Program-made: the position numbers and the translations under genes
Shown here: positions 7,343 through 12,818 of the stretch, piece by piece
Numbering within the stretch: position 1 is the first letter of the stretch
Layout: every line of letters starts with the position of its first letter
DNA from: Acidovorax sp.
Lineage (GTDB): Bacteria; Pseudomonadota; Gammaproteobacteria; Burkholderiales; Burkholderiaceae_C
DNA length: 12,818 nucleotides
NCBI GenBank assembly: GCA_011620245.1
Contig: WOZN01000155.1
Coordinates: 1 to 12,818, forward strand
Direction of reading: 5' to 3'
The notes under the pieces: generated by a model
What the model saw: only the letters and a program-made list of their open reading frames with translations
Told to the model about the DNA's origin: nothing
Database searches by the model: none

Positions 7343-7356
7343 TTGATTTATGTCAG
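7343..7356. promoter_or_regulatory. FNR-type box (fnr-proximal)
   Basis: TTGATTTATGTCAG has a perfect left half-site and a right half matching three of five (GTCAG against ATCAA). It is centred 42 bases, about four helical turns, from the hemN-proximal box. A -10-like GACAAT (7377-7382) lies about 30 bases downstream of its centre, compatible with class II activation or autoregulation of fnr. This is weaker than the other box. Confidence 0.45.
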
Positions 7357-7440
7357 CCGCCAATTGTGCGGCGCTGGACAATTGCATTCCAACAGACATC
7401 AGCCGACCATCCCGGCCCAACCAACCAGGTTCCTGTGCCC

Positions 7441-8163
7441 ATGAATCCGCAAACCATCAAAGTCGCCTGCTCCAACTGCAACTTGCGAGAGCTGTGCATG
7501 CCCGTGGGTCTGAATGAGCAGCAGTTGCAACGCATTGACGACGTCGTGGCGGTGCGGCGAAAAATCAAGCGGGGAGGCACCCTCTTTCGCAATGGTGAGC
7601 CATTCACCTCTCTCTATGCCATTCGCACCGGTTTTTTCAAGACCTGCGTCGCTACGGAAGACGGGCGCGACCAGGTCACTGGTTTTCAGATGGCCGGTGA
7701 AATCATTGGGCTCGATGGCATCGTCAACGATCACCATACCTGCGACGCCGTCGCCCTCGAAGACGCCGAAATCTGTGTCATGCCTTTTGATCGCATCGAA
7801 GAACTTTCGCGCGAAATCACCGCCCTGCAACACCATGTTCACAAAATCATGAGCCGCGAAATCGTTCGCGAACACGGTGTAATGCTTTTGCTGGGCAGCA
7901 TGCGTGCTGAAGAACGCCTCGCTGCGTTCCTGCTTAATCTGGTGCAACGCCTGCATGCCCGCGGTTTCTCGCAATCCGAACTGGTACTGCGAATGACCCG
8001 GGAAGAAATTGGCAGTTACCTAGGTCTCAAACTGGAGACAGTGAGCCGCACGTTCTCGAAGTTTGTGGAAGACGGCACTGTGGAAGTCAAACAGCGCCAT
8101 GTTCGTATTCTGGACACCGAAGCACTCAAGCGTATTGTCAACAATCAGCAGGCCTGCCACTGA
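7441..8163 (+). CDS. fnr: FNR/ANR-type oxygen-sensing transcriptional regulator
   Basis: A 240-residue CRP/FNR-family regulator that binds DNA as a dimer when its [4Fe-4S] cluster is intact, switching on low-oxygen genes. Cluster cysteines C10, C13 and C19 form the CX2CX5C pattern of Escherichia coli FNR, and C101 is the fourth ligand. The beta-roll sensor domain (about 25-125) contains the RRKIKRGGTLFRNGEPF and FQMAGEIIGLDGI segments. A long dimer helix follows (about 125-155). The helix-turn-helix has recognition residues E199-TVS-R203, the E/S/R set that reads TTGAT half-sites. The start at 7441 gives the usual short lead before C10; its Shine-Dalgarno is weak (AGG at 7427-7429), and an in-frame GTG at 7366 would add 25 unlikely residues. 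Likely targets are the flanking hemN and the cco genes; the ccoN promoter itself lies outside the window. The gene could equally be named anr. Confidence 0.95.
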   Translation: MNPQTIKVACSNCNLRELCMPVGLNEQQLQRIDDVVAVRRKIKRGGTLFRNGEPFTSLYAIRTGFFKTCVATEDGRDQVTGFQMAGEIIGLDGIVNDHHTCDAVALEDAEICVMPFDRIEELSREITALQHHVHKIMSREIVREHGVMLLLGSMRAEERLAAFLLNLVQRLHARGFSQSELVLRMTREEIGSYLGLKLETVSRTFSKFVEDGTVEVKQRHVRILDTEALKRIVNNQQACH

Positions 8164-8185
8164 TCGTTGCGCAGCAGTCTGACCG

Positions 8186-8479
8186 CTATGGGCATGAGGA
8201 AGCCTTGTGACAATCGTCCGGCCGAGCTTCCGGGGGCACCGGGCAGCGGTTGAGCTCAAAGCGAGACATGGACAGCAGTGTCGTCAGCGCACTGGCAACC
8301 ATGGTGATGATCCAGAATGCAAAGAATGCGAGGGTATAGACCCCCTGGCGAGACAAGGTCAACGGCTGACCAAACCAGTGCAGGTCCTGCGGATCCACCA
8401 TGGCAAAAACCAGCATTTCCAGAATGCATGCCGCCAGAAAGGCAGGCCATGCAATCCACATCAGGCGTTGTGTCCACAT
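8186..8479 (-). CDS. Small two-helix membrane protein of the cco locus, unknown function
   Basis: A 97-residue protein that I cannot assign to a named family. It has two hydrophobic helices (about 5-28 and 47-70) joined by a short loop DPQDLHWFGQPLTLSRQ, and a soluble tail of about 25 residues with three cysteines and two prolines together (CPVPPEARPDDCHKASSCP). ATG at 8479 is chosen because AGGAG lies eight bases upstream (8488-8492); the in-frame upstream ATG at 8530 has no comparable site. It follows fixH by 59 bases in the same direction, so it is probably the last gene of the cco operon, and it ends 22 bases from the convergent fnr stop. It does not look like CcoS (single helix, acidic tail) or CcoI. 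A role in oxidase assembly is a guess from position. Confidence 0.75.
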   Translation of the reverse strand: MWTQRLMWIAWPAFLAACILEMLVFAMVDPQDLHWFGQPLTLSRQGVYTLAFFAFWIITMVASALTTLLSMSRFELNRCPVPPEARPDDCHKASSCP

Positions 8480-8487
8480 CGTCTTGT

Positions 8488-8492
8488 CTCCT
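8488..8492 (-). promoter_or_regulatory. Ribosome binding site deciding the 97-residue protein's start
   Basis: AGGAG, read leftward, lies eight bases before ATG 8479. It selects this start over the in-frame ATG at 8530, which would add 17 residues that include this site. Confidence 0.6.
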
Positions 8493-8538
8493 AAGATTTT
8501 GCTGAAGTGATGTGAATGCACCAGGCTCACATTGGAAC

Positions 8539-8811
8539 TCAGCGAGGTTGATCCTTGGCAGGTGTCGCCGCATGGTTGCGACCCTTGAGTGCAGGAGCCA
8601 AACTTTTTTCAGGTTGCGCAAGCGTCTGGTTGATCTCAATTCCCTTACGGTAATAGTCTTCCTCTACGACAGGGTCCGGTCGACTGATGGCCAGCCACAG
8701 CGTGACAAAACTGGCAATCACTACAATGACCGGCCCGGCAATCACCAGCCAGACATGACCAAACTTCCACCAGGGCTGCGGCTCAGAAGCAACAACGGGG
8801 CTGGATGACAT
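8539..8811 (-). CDS. fixH: Short FixH-like protein lacking the periplasmic domain
   Basis: A 90-residue single-span membrane protein. The N-terminus (PWWKFGHVWLVIAGP) leads into one helix (about 19-42), then the FixH hallmark DPVVEEDYYRKGIEIN (46-61). FixH is needed for cbb3 oxidase assembly and copper handling in rhizobia and other proteobacteria. The usual protein is about 150-170 residues with a periplasmic beta-sandwich after this motif. Here only about 30 polar, Ala/Pro/Lys-rich residues follow, so that domain is missing. The Shine-Dalgarno is very strong (AGGAGGT just before ATG), and the reading frame ends cleanly at a TGA, so this looks like a functional short form rather than a visible frameshift. 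It lies 61 bases after ccoG in the same direction, as in most cco clusters. Confidence 0.82.
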   Translation of the reverse strand: MSSSPVVASEPQPWWKFGHVWLVIAGPVIVVIASFVTLWLAISRPDPVVEEDYYRKGIEINQTLAQPEKSLAPALKGRNHAATPAKDQPR

Positions 8812-8872
8812 AAAACCTCCTCAGCTTGTCAGCAATACGGATACAAGACACCGAACGTGCAGTGACCTTCAC

Positions 8873-10318
8873 TTAACGCGGCACCAGGAAAATGGATTTT
8901 TCGGTCACTTTGCCACCGCCTTCCAATGCCGAAATATCGAAATGAATCGTATGGGGCCCAGGATCCGCCGATCCATAGGGGATCTGGAGCCGCACAGCCA
9001 CCCAGCGGGATTCTGCGGCACCAATCTCAACCTCCTGCTCAGAGGCCATTTCAAGGCCCTCCAGCCCGCTCACTGAAATGCGATAACGCTGCGCGCCCTC
9101 TGTGGCGTTCATGATTTGCAGCCGATAGACATTTTCAAGCTTACCGCCGGCAACGATGCGGGACAAGGCGGCACGGTCACGCACGATATCCACTTTCAGG
9201 GGAGTGCGTGTTGCCAAGCTGGCCAGCATTCCCACGCACAAGGCCACCAGAACCGCGGTGTAGATGAGCACGCGAGGACGCAAGACATGCCGCAAGATTT
9301 GCGATTGGCTCCAGTGATTCAAAACAGCATTCCGGGTTGAATAACGGATCAATCCCCTGGGGTAATGCATCTTGTCCATCACGGTATTGCAGGCGTCCAC
9401 GCACAGACCGCAGCCGATGCACTCATATTGCAAACCCTTGCGGATGTCGATGCCTACCGGACATACCTGCACACACAACGTGCAGTCAATGCAATCGCCC
9501 AGGCCCTTGGCCTTGTAGTCCACCGTCTTGATCCTGGGACCACGTGGCTCGCCTCGGGCTTCATCATAGGTCACGATGAGCGTATCGCGATCGAACATTG
9601 CGCTCTGGAACCGCGCATAGGGGCACATGTATTTGCACACCTGCTCCCTCATGAAGCCGGCATTGCCATAGGTGGCCAAGCCATAGAAAAACACCCAGAA
9701 GATCTGCCAGCCGCCGGCAAAAGCCAGCAACTCGGGGCCCAGTTCCCGAATCGGCACGAAATAACCCACAAAGGTGAACCCCGTCCAAAGGGACACTGCC
9801 ACCCACACGGCCTGCTTCAGGAACTTCTTTCTGATCTTTTCAAACGTCCAGGGACTCGCATCCAGTCGCAGGCGCGCGCTGCGATCACCCTCGATCTTGT
9901 GCTCTATCCACATGAATATCTCGGTGTAAACCGTTTGTGGACACGCAAATCCACACCACAAACGACCGGCTACCGCAGTGAACAGAAACAACGAGAGCGC
10001 CGAAATGATCAGCAACCCCGTCAGGTAGATGAAATCCTGCGGGTAAAGGACCAGTCCGAAAATATAGAACCGGCGGGCACCCAGGTCAAACAGCACCATC
10101 TGGCGCTCGCCCCACTCGAGCCACGGCAACCCATAGAAAACGAGCTGCGTGAGAAACACCATGACCCAGCGCCAGCGCGCAAAAAACCCACTGATTGATC
10201 TCGGGTAAACCTTCTTTTGCGCTTCGTAGAGGGAGACGAGCTCACCCTCTGCCGATGGCTCGGGTTTGGCCGCCGCGATGGGGATGACCTTGCGCGGCGC
10301 CCTGTCGGATGATTTCAT
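8873..10318 (-). CDS. ccoG: CcoG cbb3 oxidase accessory protein (ferredoxin-type copper reductase)
   Basis: A 481-residue membrane iron-sulfur protein (FixG/RdxA family). CcoG is known to reduce Cu(II) to Cu(I) for delivery to the CuB site of cbb3 oxidase. The first helix is at about 50-65, and others lie near 93-115, 170-190 and 350-370. CGFACP (122-127) and CKYMCPYARF (from 228) are the paired CX3CP motifs of this family. Two ferredoxin clusters follow: C276-C279-C282-C286P and C300-C303-C306-C310. The C-terminal 110 residues form the periplasmic immunoglobulin-like FixG domain. ATG at 10318 gives an N-terminus like other family members (basic, then EGELVSLYEAQKKVYPRS); its Shine-Dalgarno is weak. 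An in-frame GTG at 10351 would add 11 residues and cannot be excluded. It follows ccoP by 72 bases. Confidence 0.95.
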   Translation of the reverse strand: MKSSDRAPRKVIPIAAAKPEPSAEGELVSLYEAQKKVYPRSISGFFARWRWVMVFLTQLVFYGLPWLEWGERQMVLFDLGARRFYIFGLVLYPQDFIYLTGLLIISALSLFLFTAVAGRLWCGFACPQTVYTEIFMWIEHKIEGDRSARLRLDASPWTFEKIRKKFLKQAVWVAVSLWTGFTFVGYFVPIRELGPELLAFAGGWQIFWVFFYGLATYGNAGFMREQVCKYMCPYARFQSAMFDRDTLIVTYDEARGEPRGPRIKTVDYKAKGLGDCIDCTLCVQVCPVGIDIRKGLQYECIGCGLCVDACNTVMDKMHYPRGLIRYSTRNAVLNHWSQSQILRHVLRPRVLIYTAVLVALCVGMLASLATRTPLKVDIVRDRAALSRIVAGGKLENVYRLQIMNATEGAQRYRISVSGLEGLEMASEQEVEIGAAESRWVAVRLQIPYGSADPGPHTIHFDISALEGGGKVTEKSIFLVPR

Positions 10319-10325
10319 GGTGCGG

Positions 10326-10339
10326 GCTCTTGTAAGAGC
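10326..10339. other. 14-bp palindrome just upstream of the ccoG start
   Basis: GCTCTTGTAAGAGC is a perfect palindrome ending eight bases before the ccoG ATG. Its leftward right arm, AAGAGC, contains the only purine-rich candidate ribosome binding sequence for ccoG, so pairing could hide it. It is short, and a chance origin is possible. Confidence 0.3.
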
Positions 10340-10373
10340 AGAAAAAAACACTTCGGTGCAGCCCCCACCAAGG

Positions 10374-10388
10374 TCAGGGCCGCCCTGA
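10374..10388 (-). other. Hairpin in the ccoP-ccoG gap
   Basis: TCAGGGC and GCCCTGA flank a single base, giving an RNA stem of six pairs with a 3-base loop three to five bases after the ccoP stop. No T-run follows. It could act as an mRNA stability or processing element that sets ccoG below ccoNOQP, or as a weak attenuator. Confidence 0.35.
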
Positions 10389-10390
10389 TT

Positions 10391-11305
10391 TCAGCGGACT
10401 GCTGTGGGCTTGTTGGACAAACCCCACACATACGATGCCAGCACTCCGATCTGCGCGTCGGTCAGCTTGTCAGCCTGCGCGGGCATCTGATTCACCTTGC
10501 CATTATTGATCATGGCGGTAATGGCCGCTTCGCCCCAGCCATGCAACCAGATGTCGTCCGTGAGATTGGGGGCACCCAAGGCCTGGTTGCCCTTGCCGTC
10601 CATGCCATGGCAGGCGGCGCATGAGACGAACTTGGATTTGCCCAGCGATGCCCGCAACGAATCATGCGGGCTGCCCGACAGGCTCAGCACGTAATGCGAA
10701 AGGTTGCGCACATCTTCCGGCGAACCCACTGCGGCAACCATGGGAGGCATGTTGCCGATACGCCCATTTTGCAGGGTCTCGCGAATCTTTTCGGGTGTGC
10801 CGCCATGAAGCCAGTCGTTGTCCGCCAGATTGGGGAAACCCTTGCTTCCGCGTGCGTCCGAACCGTGGCACTGGGCGCAGTTGTTCATGAACAGGCGCTC
10901 GCCAATGGCATGGGCTTGCGGGTCTACCGCCATGTCTTCAGGCTTCATTGAAGCAAAACGTGCATAAAGCGGCTCAATCTCCGTCTTGGCCTTGGCCATT
11001 TCGGCCTCGTATTCACCCTTTTGCGTCCAGTTCAGTTTGCCCGTGAAAGTGCCAAGACCGGGATAAGCTGCCAGATAACCCAGGCCGAAGAGGATGGTGA
11101 TGACAAACAGCCACACCCACCACCGCGGCAGGGGGTTGTTCATTTCGACCAGATTCTCGTCCCAGATGTGGCCGGTGGTGTTGTCGGCCGTGGCCATAAT
11201 CTTCTTGCGACCTGTAATCCAAAGCAGAATGCCGCAGGCGAAGATGCCGACCAAGGTCAGCGTGGTCACAAAGACCGACCAGAAATTGCTGGTGAAGTCA
11301 CTCAT
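10391..11305 (-). CDS. ccoP: cbb3 oxidase dihaem cytochrome c subunit III
   Basis: A 304-residue inner-membrane subunit that passes electrons from cytochrome c to CcoO and the catalytic subunit. It has two N-terminal helices (about 10-32 and 61-81), joined by the conserved TGHIWDENLVEMNNPLPRWW segment, as in structurally known CcoP. Two periplasmic cytochrome c domains follow. The first has haem motif C143-AQC-H147 with methionine ligand candidates in NMPPM (186/189). The second has C229-AAC-H233 with M274. The length is normal. It begins 24 bases after the ccoQ stop with only a weak Shine-Dalgarno (GAG), so its translation may partly depend on upstream ribosomes. It is the last structural subunit gene before ccoG. 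Confidence 0.97.
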   Translation of the reverse strand: MSDFTSNFWSVFVTTLTLVGIFACGILLWITGRKKIMATADNTTGHIWDENLVEMNNPLPRWWVWLFVITILFGLGYLAAYPGLGTFTGKLNWTQKGEYEAEMAKAKTEIEPLYARFASMKPEDMAVDPQAHAIGERLFMNNCAQCHGSDARGSKGFPNLADNDWLHGGTPEKIRETLQNGRIGNMPPMVAAVGSPEDVRNLSHYVLSLSGSPHDSLRASLGKSKFVSCAACHGMDGKGNQALGAPNLTDDIWLHGWGEAAITAMINNGKVNQMPAQADKLTDAQIGVLASYVWGLSNKPTAVR

Positions 11306-11329
11306 GGGGTGTTCTCGTTCTGGTGAAGG

Positions 11330-11467
11330 TCAATCTTGCTCGAAGGGCAGCCGGGCTGCCTCATCAAACCGGGACTTGTTGCGGCCCATGTAGGCCCAGA
11401 CCCAGATGCCAATAAAACAGGCCATCGATGCCAATGTGGCGACGATGCGCATGGTCGTGATGTCCAT
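11330..11467 (-). CDS. ccoQ: cbb3 oxidase small subunit IV
   Basis: A 45-residue protein with one hydrophobic helix (about 7-26, RIVATLASMACFIGIWVWAY) followed by a polar tail GRNKSRFDEAARLPFEQD, the normal layout of CcoQ/FixQ. It stabilises the oxidase complex, chiefly the CcoP interaction. The start ATG at 11467 has an excellent Shine-Dalgarno AAGGAG seven bases upstream (11475-11480), which touches the ccoO stop codon. The gene lies 12 bases after ccoO and 24 bases before ccoP, exactly where ccoQ is expected. A different frame across the same bases is open for longer but encodes no helix and is a shadow. Confidence 0.93.
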   Translation of the reverse strand: MDITTMRIVATLASMACFIGIWVWAYMGRNKSRFDEAARLPFEQD

Positions 11468-11479
11468 GGCAAATCTCCT

Positions 11480-12112
11480 TTATTTGAGCGCGCGGCCCAT
11501 GACTTGCAGGTATGCCACCAAGGCATCGATTTCGGTCTTGCCCTTCACGTCAGCGGCAGAAGCAGCAATCTGCTCGTCGGTATAGGGCACGCCCACGGTC
11601 CGCAGGGCTTTCATGCGCGCAGGTACATCGGTTGGATCAATGGCATTTTTCTCAAGCCATGGATACGCAGGCATGTTGGACTCGGGTACCACGTCACGCG
11701 GATTGTTCAGGTGAATGCGATGCCATTCGTCGCTGTACTTGCCGCCGACGCGCTGCAGATCGGGGCCCGTGCGCTTGCTGCCCCACTGGAAGGGATGGTC
11801 ATACACAAATTCACCGGCAACCGAGTAGTGGCCATAGCGCAATGTCTCTGCGCGGAAGGGCCGAATCATCTGCGAGTGGCAGTTGTAGCAACCTTCGCGG
11901 ATATACACATCGCGCCCCATCAGTTGCAGCGCCGAATAAGGCTGGACGCCCGTCACCGCCTCGGTTGTGGATTTCTGGAAGAACAGGGGCACGATTTCCA
12001 CCAGGCCGCCAATGGCGATCACCAGCAGGATCAGCACGATCATCAGAAAATTACTGGTTTCCACCTTCTCGTGGGTGAAGCCGCCAGAAGCATTTTGGTT
12101 GTTGTCAGACAT
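11480..12112 (-). CDS. ccoO: cbb3 oxidase monohaem cytochrome c subunit II
   Basis: A 210-residue membrane-anchored monohaem cytochrome c. A single N-terminal helix (about 22-45, ending EIVPLFFQ) anchors it. The periplasmic domain begins with [10 protein letters not shown]75-YNC78-H79, the haem motif of CcoO/FixO, followed by the diagnostic [18 protein letters not shown]. The methionine ligand is M147 ([10 protein letters not shown]). Length and motifs are standard. The start is supported by AAGGAG seven to eight bases upstream. It lies 18 bases downstream of ccoN and 12 bases upstream of ccoQ, so it is an internal gene of the ccoNOQP operon. Confidence 0.97.
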   Translation of the reverse strand: MSDNNQNASGGFTHEKVETSNFLMIVLILLVIAIGGLVEIVPLFFQKSTTEAVTGVQPYSALQLMGRDVYIREGCYNCHSQMIRPFRAETLRYGHYSVAGEFVYDHPFQWGSKRTGPDLQRVGGKYSDEWHRIHLNNPRDVVPESNMPAYPWLEKNAIDPTDVPARMKALRTVGVPYTDEQIAASAADVKGKTEIDALVAYLQVMGRALK

Positions 12113-12130
12113 GAATGGGCTCCTTCGGGC

Positions 12131-12818
12131 TCAGGCGTGGGCAGCGTTCACGGCGGGAATGGCCACCTTGACAGAACGACCCGAAATAGCGGTTGCCCAC
12201 ACATTCCAGGCCATGATGATCATGCCGCCCAGATACAGCAGGCCGCCGGTCACACGGATCACATAGAACGGATAGGTCGCCTTGACGCTTTCGACGAAGG
12301 TATAGGTCAGGGTGCCGTCTGGGTTGATGGCGCGCCACATCAGGCCTTGCATCACGCCGGCAATCCACATGGCGGCGATGTACAGCACGATGCCGATGGT
12401 GGCCATCCAGAAATGCAGTTCAATCGCCTTGATGGAATGCATCCTTTCCCGACCGAACAGACGGGGAACCAGATAGTAGAGCGAGCCCATGGTGATCAGA
12501 CCCACCCAGCCCAAGGCACCGGAGTGCACGTGGCCCACGGTCCAGTCGGTGTAATGGCTCAGCGCGTTGACGGTCTTGATGGACATCATCGGACCTTCGA
12601 ACGTGGACATGCCATAGAACGACAGAGACACGATCAGAAAACGCAGGATAGGATCGTCGCGCAGTTTGTGCCATGCGCCCGACAGGGTCATGATCCCGTT
12701 GATCATGCCGCCCCAGCTGGGGGCCAACAAGATGAGAGAGAACACCATGCCCAGCGATTGCGTCCAGTCGGGCAGCGCGGTGTAGTGCAGGTGGTGCGGG
12801 CCGGCCCACATGTAGGTG
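12131..12818 (-). CDS. ccoN: cbb3 oxidase catalytic subunit I, C-terminal half (5' end outside window)
   Basis: The last 228 or so codons of CcoN, the haem-copper subunit that reduces oxygen; the gene continues past base 12818. The visible part opens with [18 protein letters not shown]. The adjacent histidines are two of the three CuB ligands, and the tyrosine (12812-12814) matches the His-crosslinked catalytic tyrosine of cbb3 oxidases. [11 protein letters not shown] holds the high-spin haem b3 and low-spin haem b histidines. [16 protein letters not shown] is another family signature. About six helices remain, and the C-terminus ends shortly after the last one ([11 protein letters not shown]). 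The third CuB histidine, one haem b ligand and the promoter, probably with FNR boxes, lie beyond the window. No defect is seen in the visible part. Confidence 0.97.
   Translation of the reverse strand, partial: TYMWAGPHHLHYTALPDWTQSLGMVFSLILLAPSWGGMINGIMTLSGAWHKLRDDPILRFLIVSLSFYGMSTFEGPMMSIKTVNALSHYTDWTVGHVHSGALGWVGLITMGSLYYLVPRLFGRERMHSIKAIELHFWMATIGIVLYIAAMWIAGVMQGLMWRAINPDGTLTYTFVESVKATYPFYVIRVTGGLLYLGGMIIMAWNVWATAISGRSVKVAIPAVNAAHA

Noticed and set aside
8147..8200. Possible bidirectional terminator between fnr and the convergent 97-residue gene
   Set aside because: GCAGGCCTGC is palindromic but lies inside fnr and has no T-run after it; no convincing terminator is visible in the 22-base gap.
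9365..10198. 277-codon open frame on the plus strand
   Set aside because: It is antisense to ccoG, whose cysteine clusters are unambiguous; no motif is seen in the antisense product.
11302..11526. 74-codon open frame on the minus strand across ccoQ
   Set aside because: It is in the wrong frame. The 45-codon frame at 11330-11467 encodes a proper CcoQ with a strong Shine-Dalgarno and correct gene order.
1..12818. tRNA, rRNA, CRISPR array, insertion sequence or prophage
   Set aside because: I saw no direct-repeat arrays, transposase or integrase motifs, or structural RNA signatures; the window is densely filled with housekeeping and regulatory genes of similar composition.

Overview
The window looks like ordinary chromosome of a GC-rich betaproteobacterium, most likely order Burkholderiales and possibly Comamonadaceae. 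That placement is inferred from protein style and gene order (cbb3 oxidase genes, ccoG, a short FixH, fnr, hemN), not from a database search. There are no tRNA or rRNA genes, insertion sequences, phage genes or CRISPR repeats.

Layout, left to right. (1) 1-158: tail of an unseen upstream region with a perfect hairpin. (2) 159-974 (+): a TauE/SafE-type anion exporter. (3) 1189-4955 (-): two cyclic-di-GMP genes whose stop and start codons overlap, a DUF3391 + HD-GYP protein followed by a PAS-PAS-PAS-GGDEF-EAL protein. (4) 5096-7246 (-): hemN, the oxygen-independent coproporphyrinogen III dehydrogenase, followed by a DsbD_2/TauE-like membrane protein with Cys/His motifs. (5) 7247-7440: a divergent control region with two FNR-type boxes. 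(6) 7441-8163 (+): an FNR-type oxygen sensor with all four cluster cysteines. (7) 8186-12818 (-): the cbb3 oxidase cluster, transcribed ccoN (5' part outside the window), ccoO, ccoQ, ccoP, ccoG, a short fixH, and a small unrecognised two-helix membrane protein. ccoQ (45 codons) is easy to miss because of its size.

How the parts work together. Regions 4-7 form a low-oxygen respiration module. FNR senses oxygen through a [4Fe-4S] cluster, HemN makes haem without oxygen, and CcoNOQP is the high-affinity terminal oxidase. CcoG, FixH and probably the DsbD_2-like protein and the 97-residue protein serve oxidase assembly and copper handling. ccoI and ccoS, which lie between fixH and hemN in Pseudomonas-type clusters, are absent from this stretch and may lie upstream of ccoN. 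The c-di-GMP pair next door could link respiration to motility or biofilm, but nothing in the sequence proves such a link.

I did not find a clearly new multi-gene system. The points most worth checking are the unassigned 97-residue protein inside the cco locus, an Asp-to-Asn change at a metal ligand of the HD-GYP protein, the FixH lacking its periplasmic domain, the paired FNR boxes, and an 18-bp perfect dyad upstream of the HD-GYP gene.
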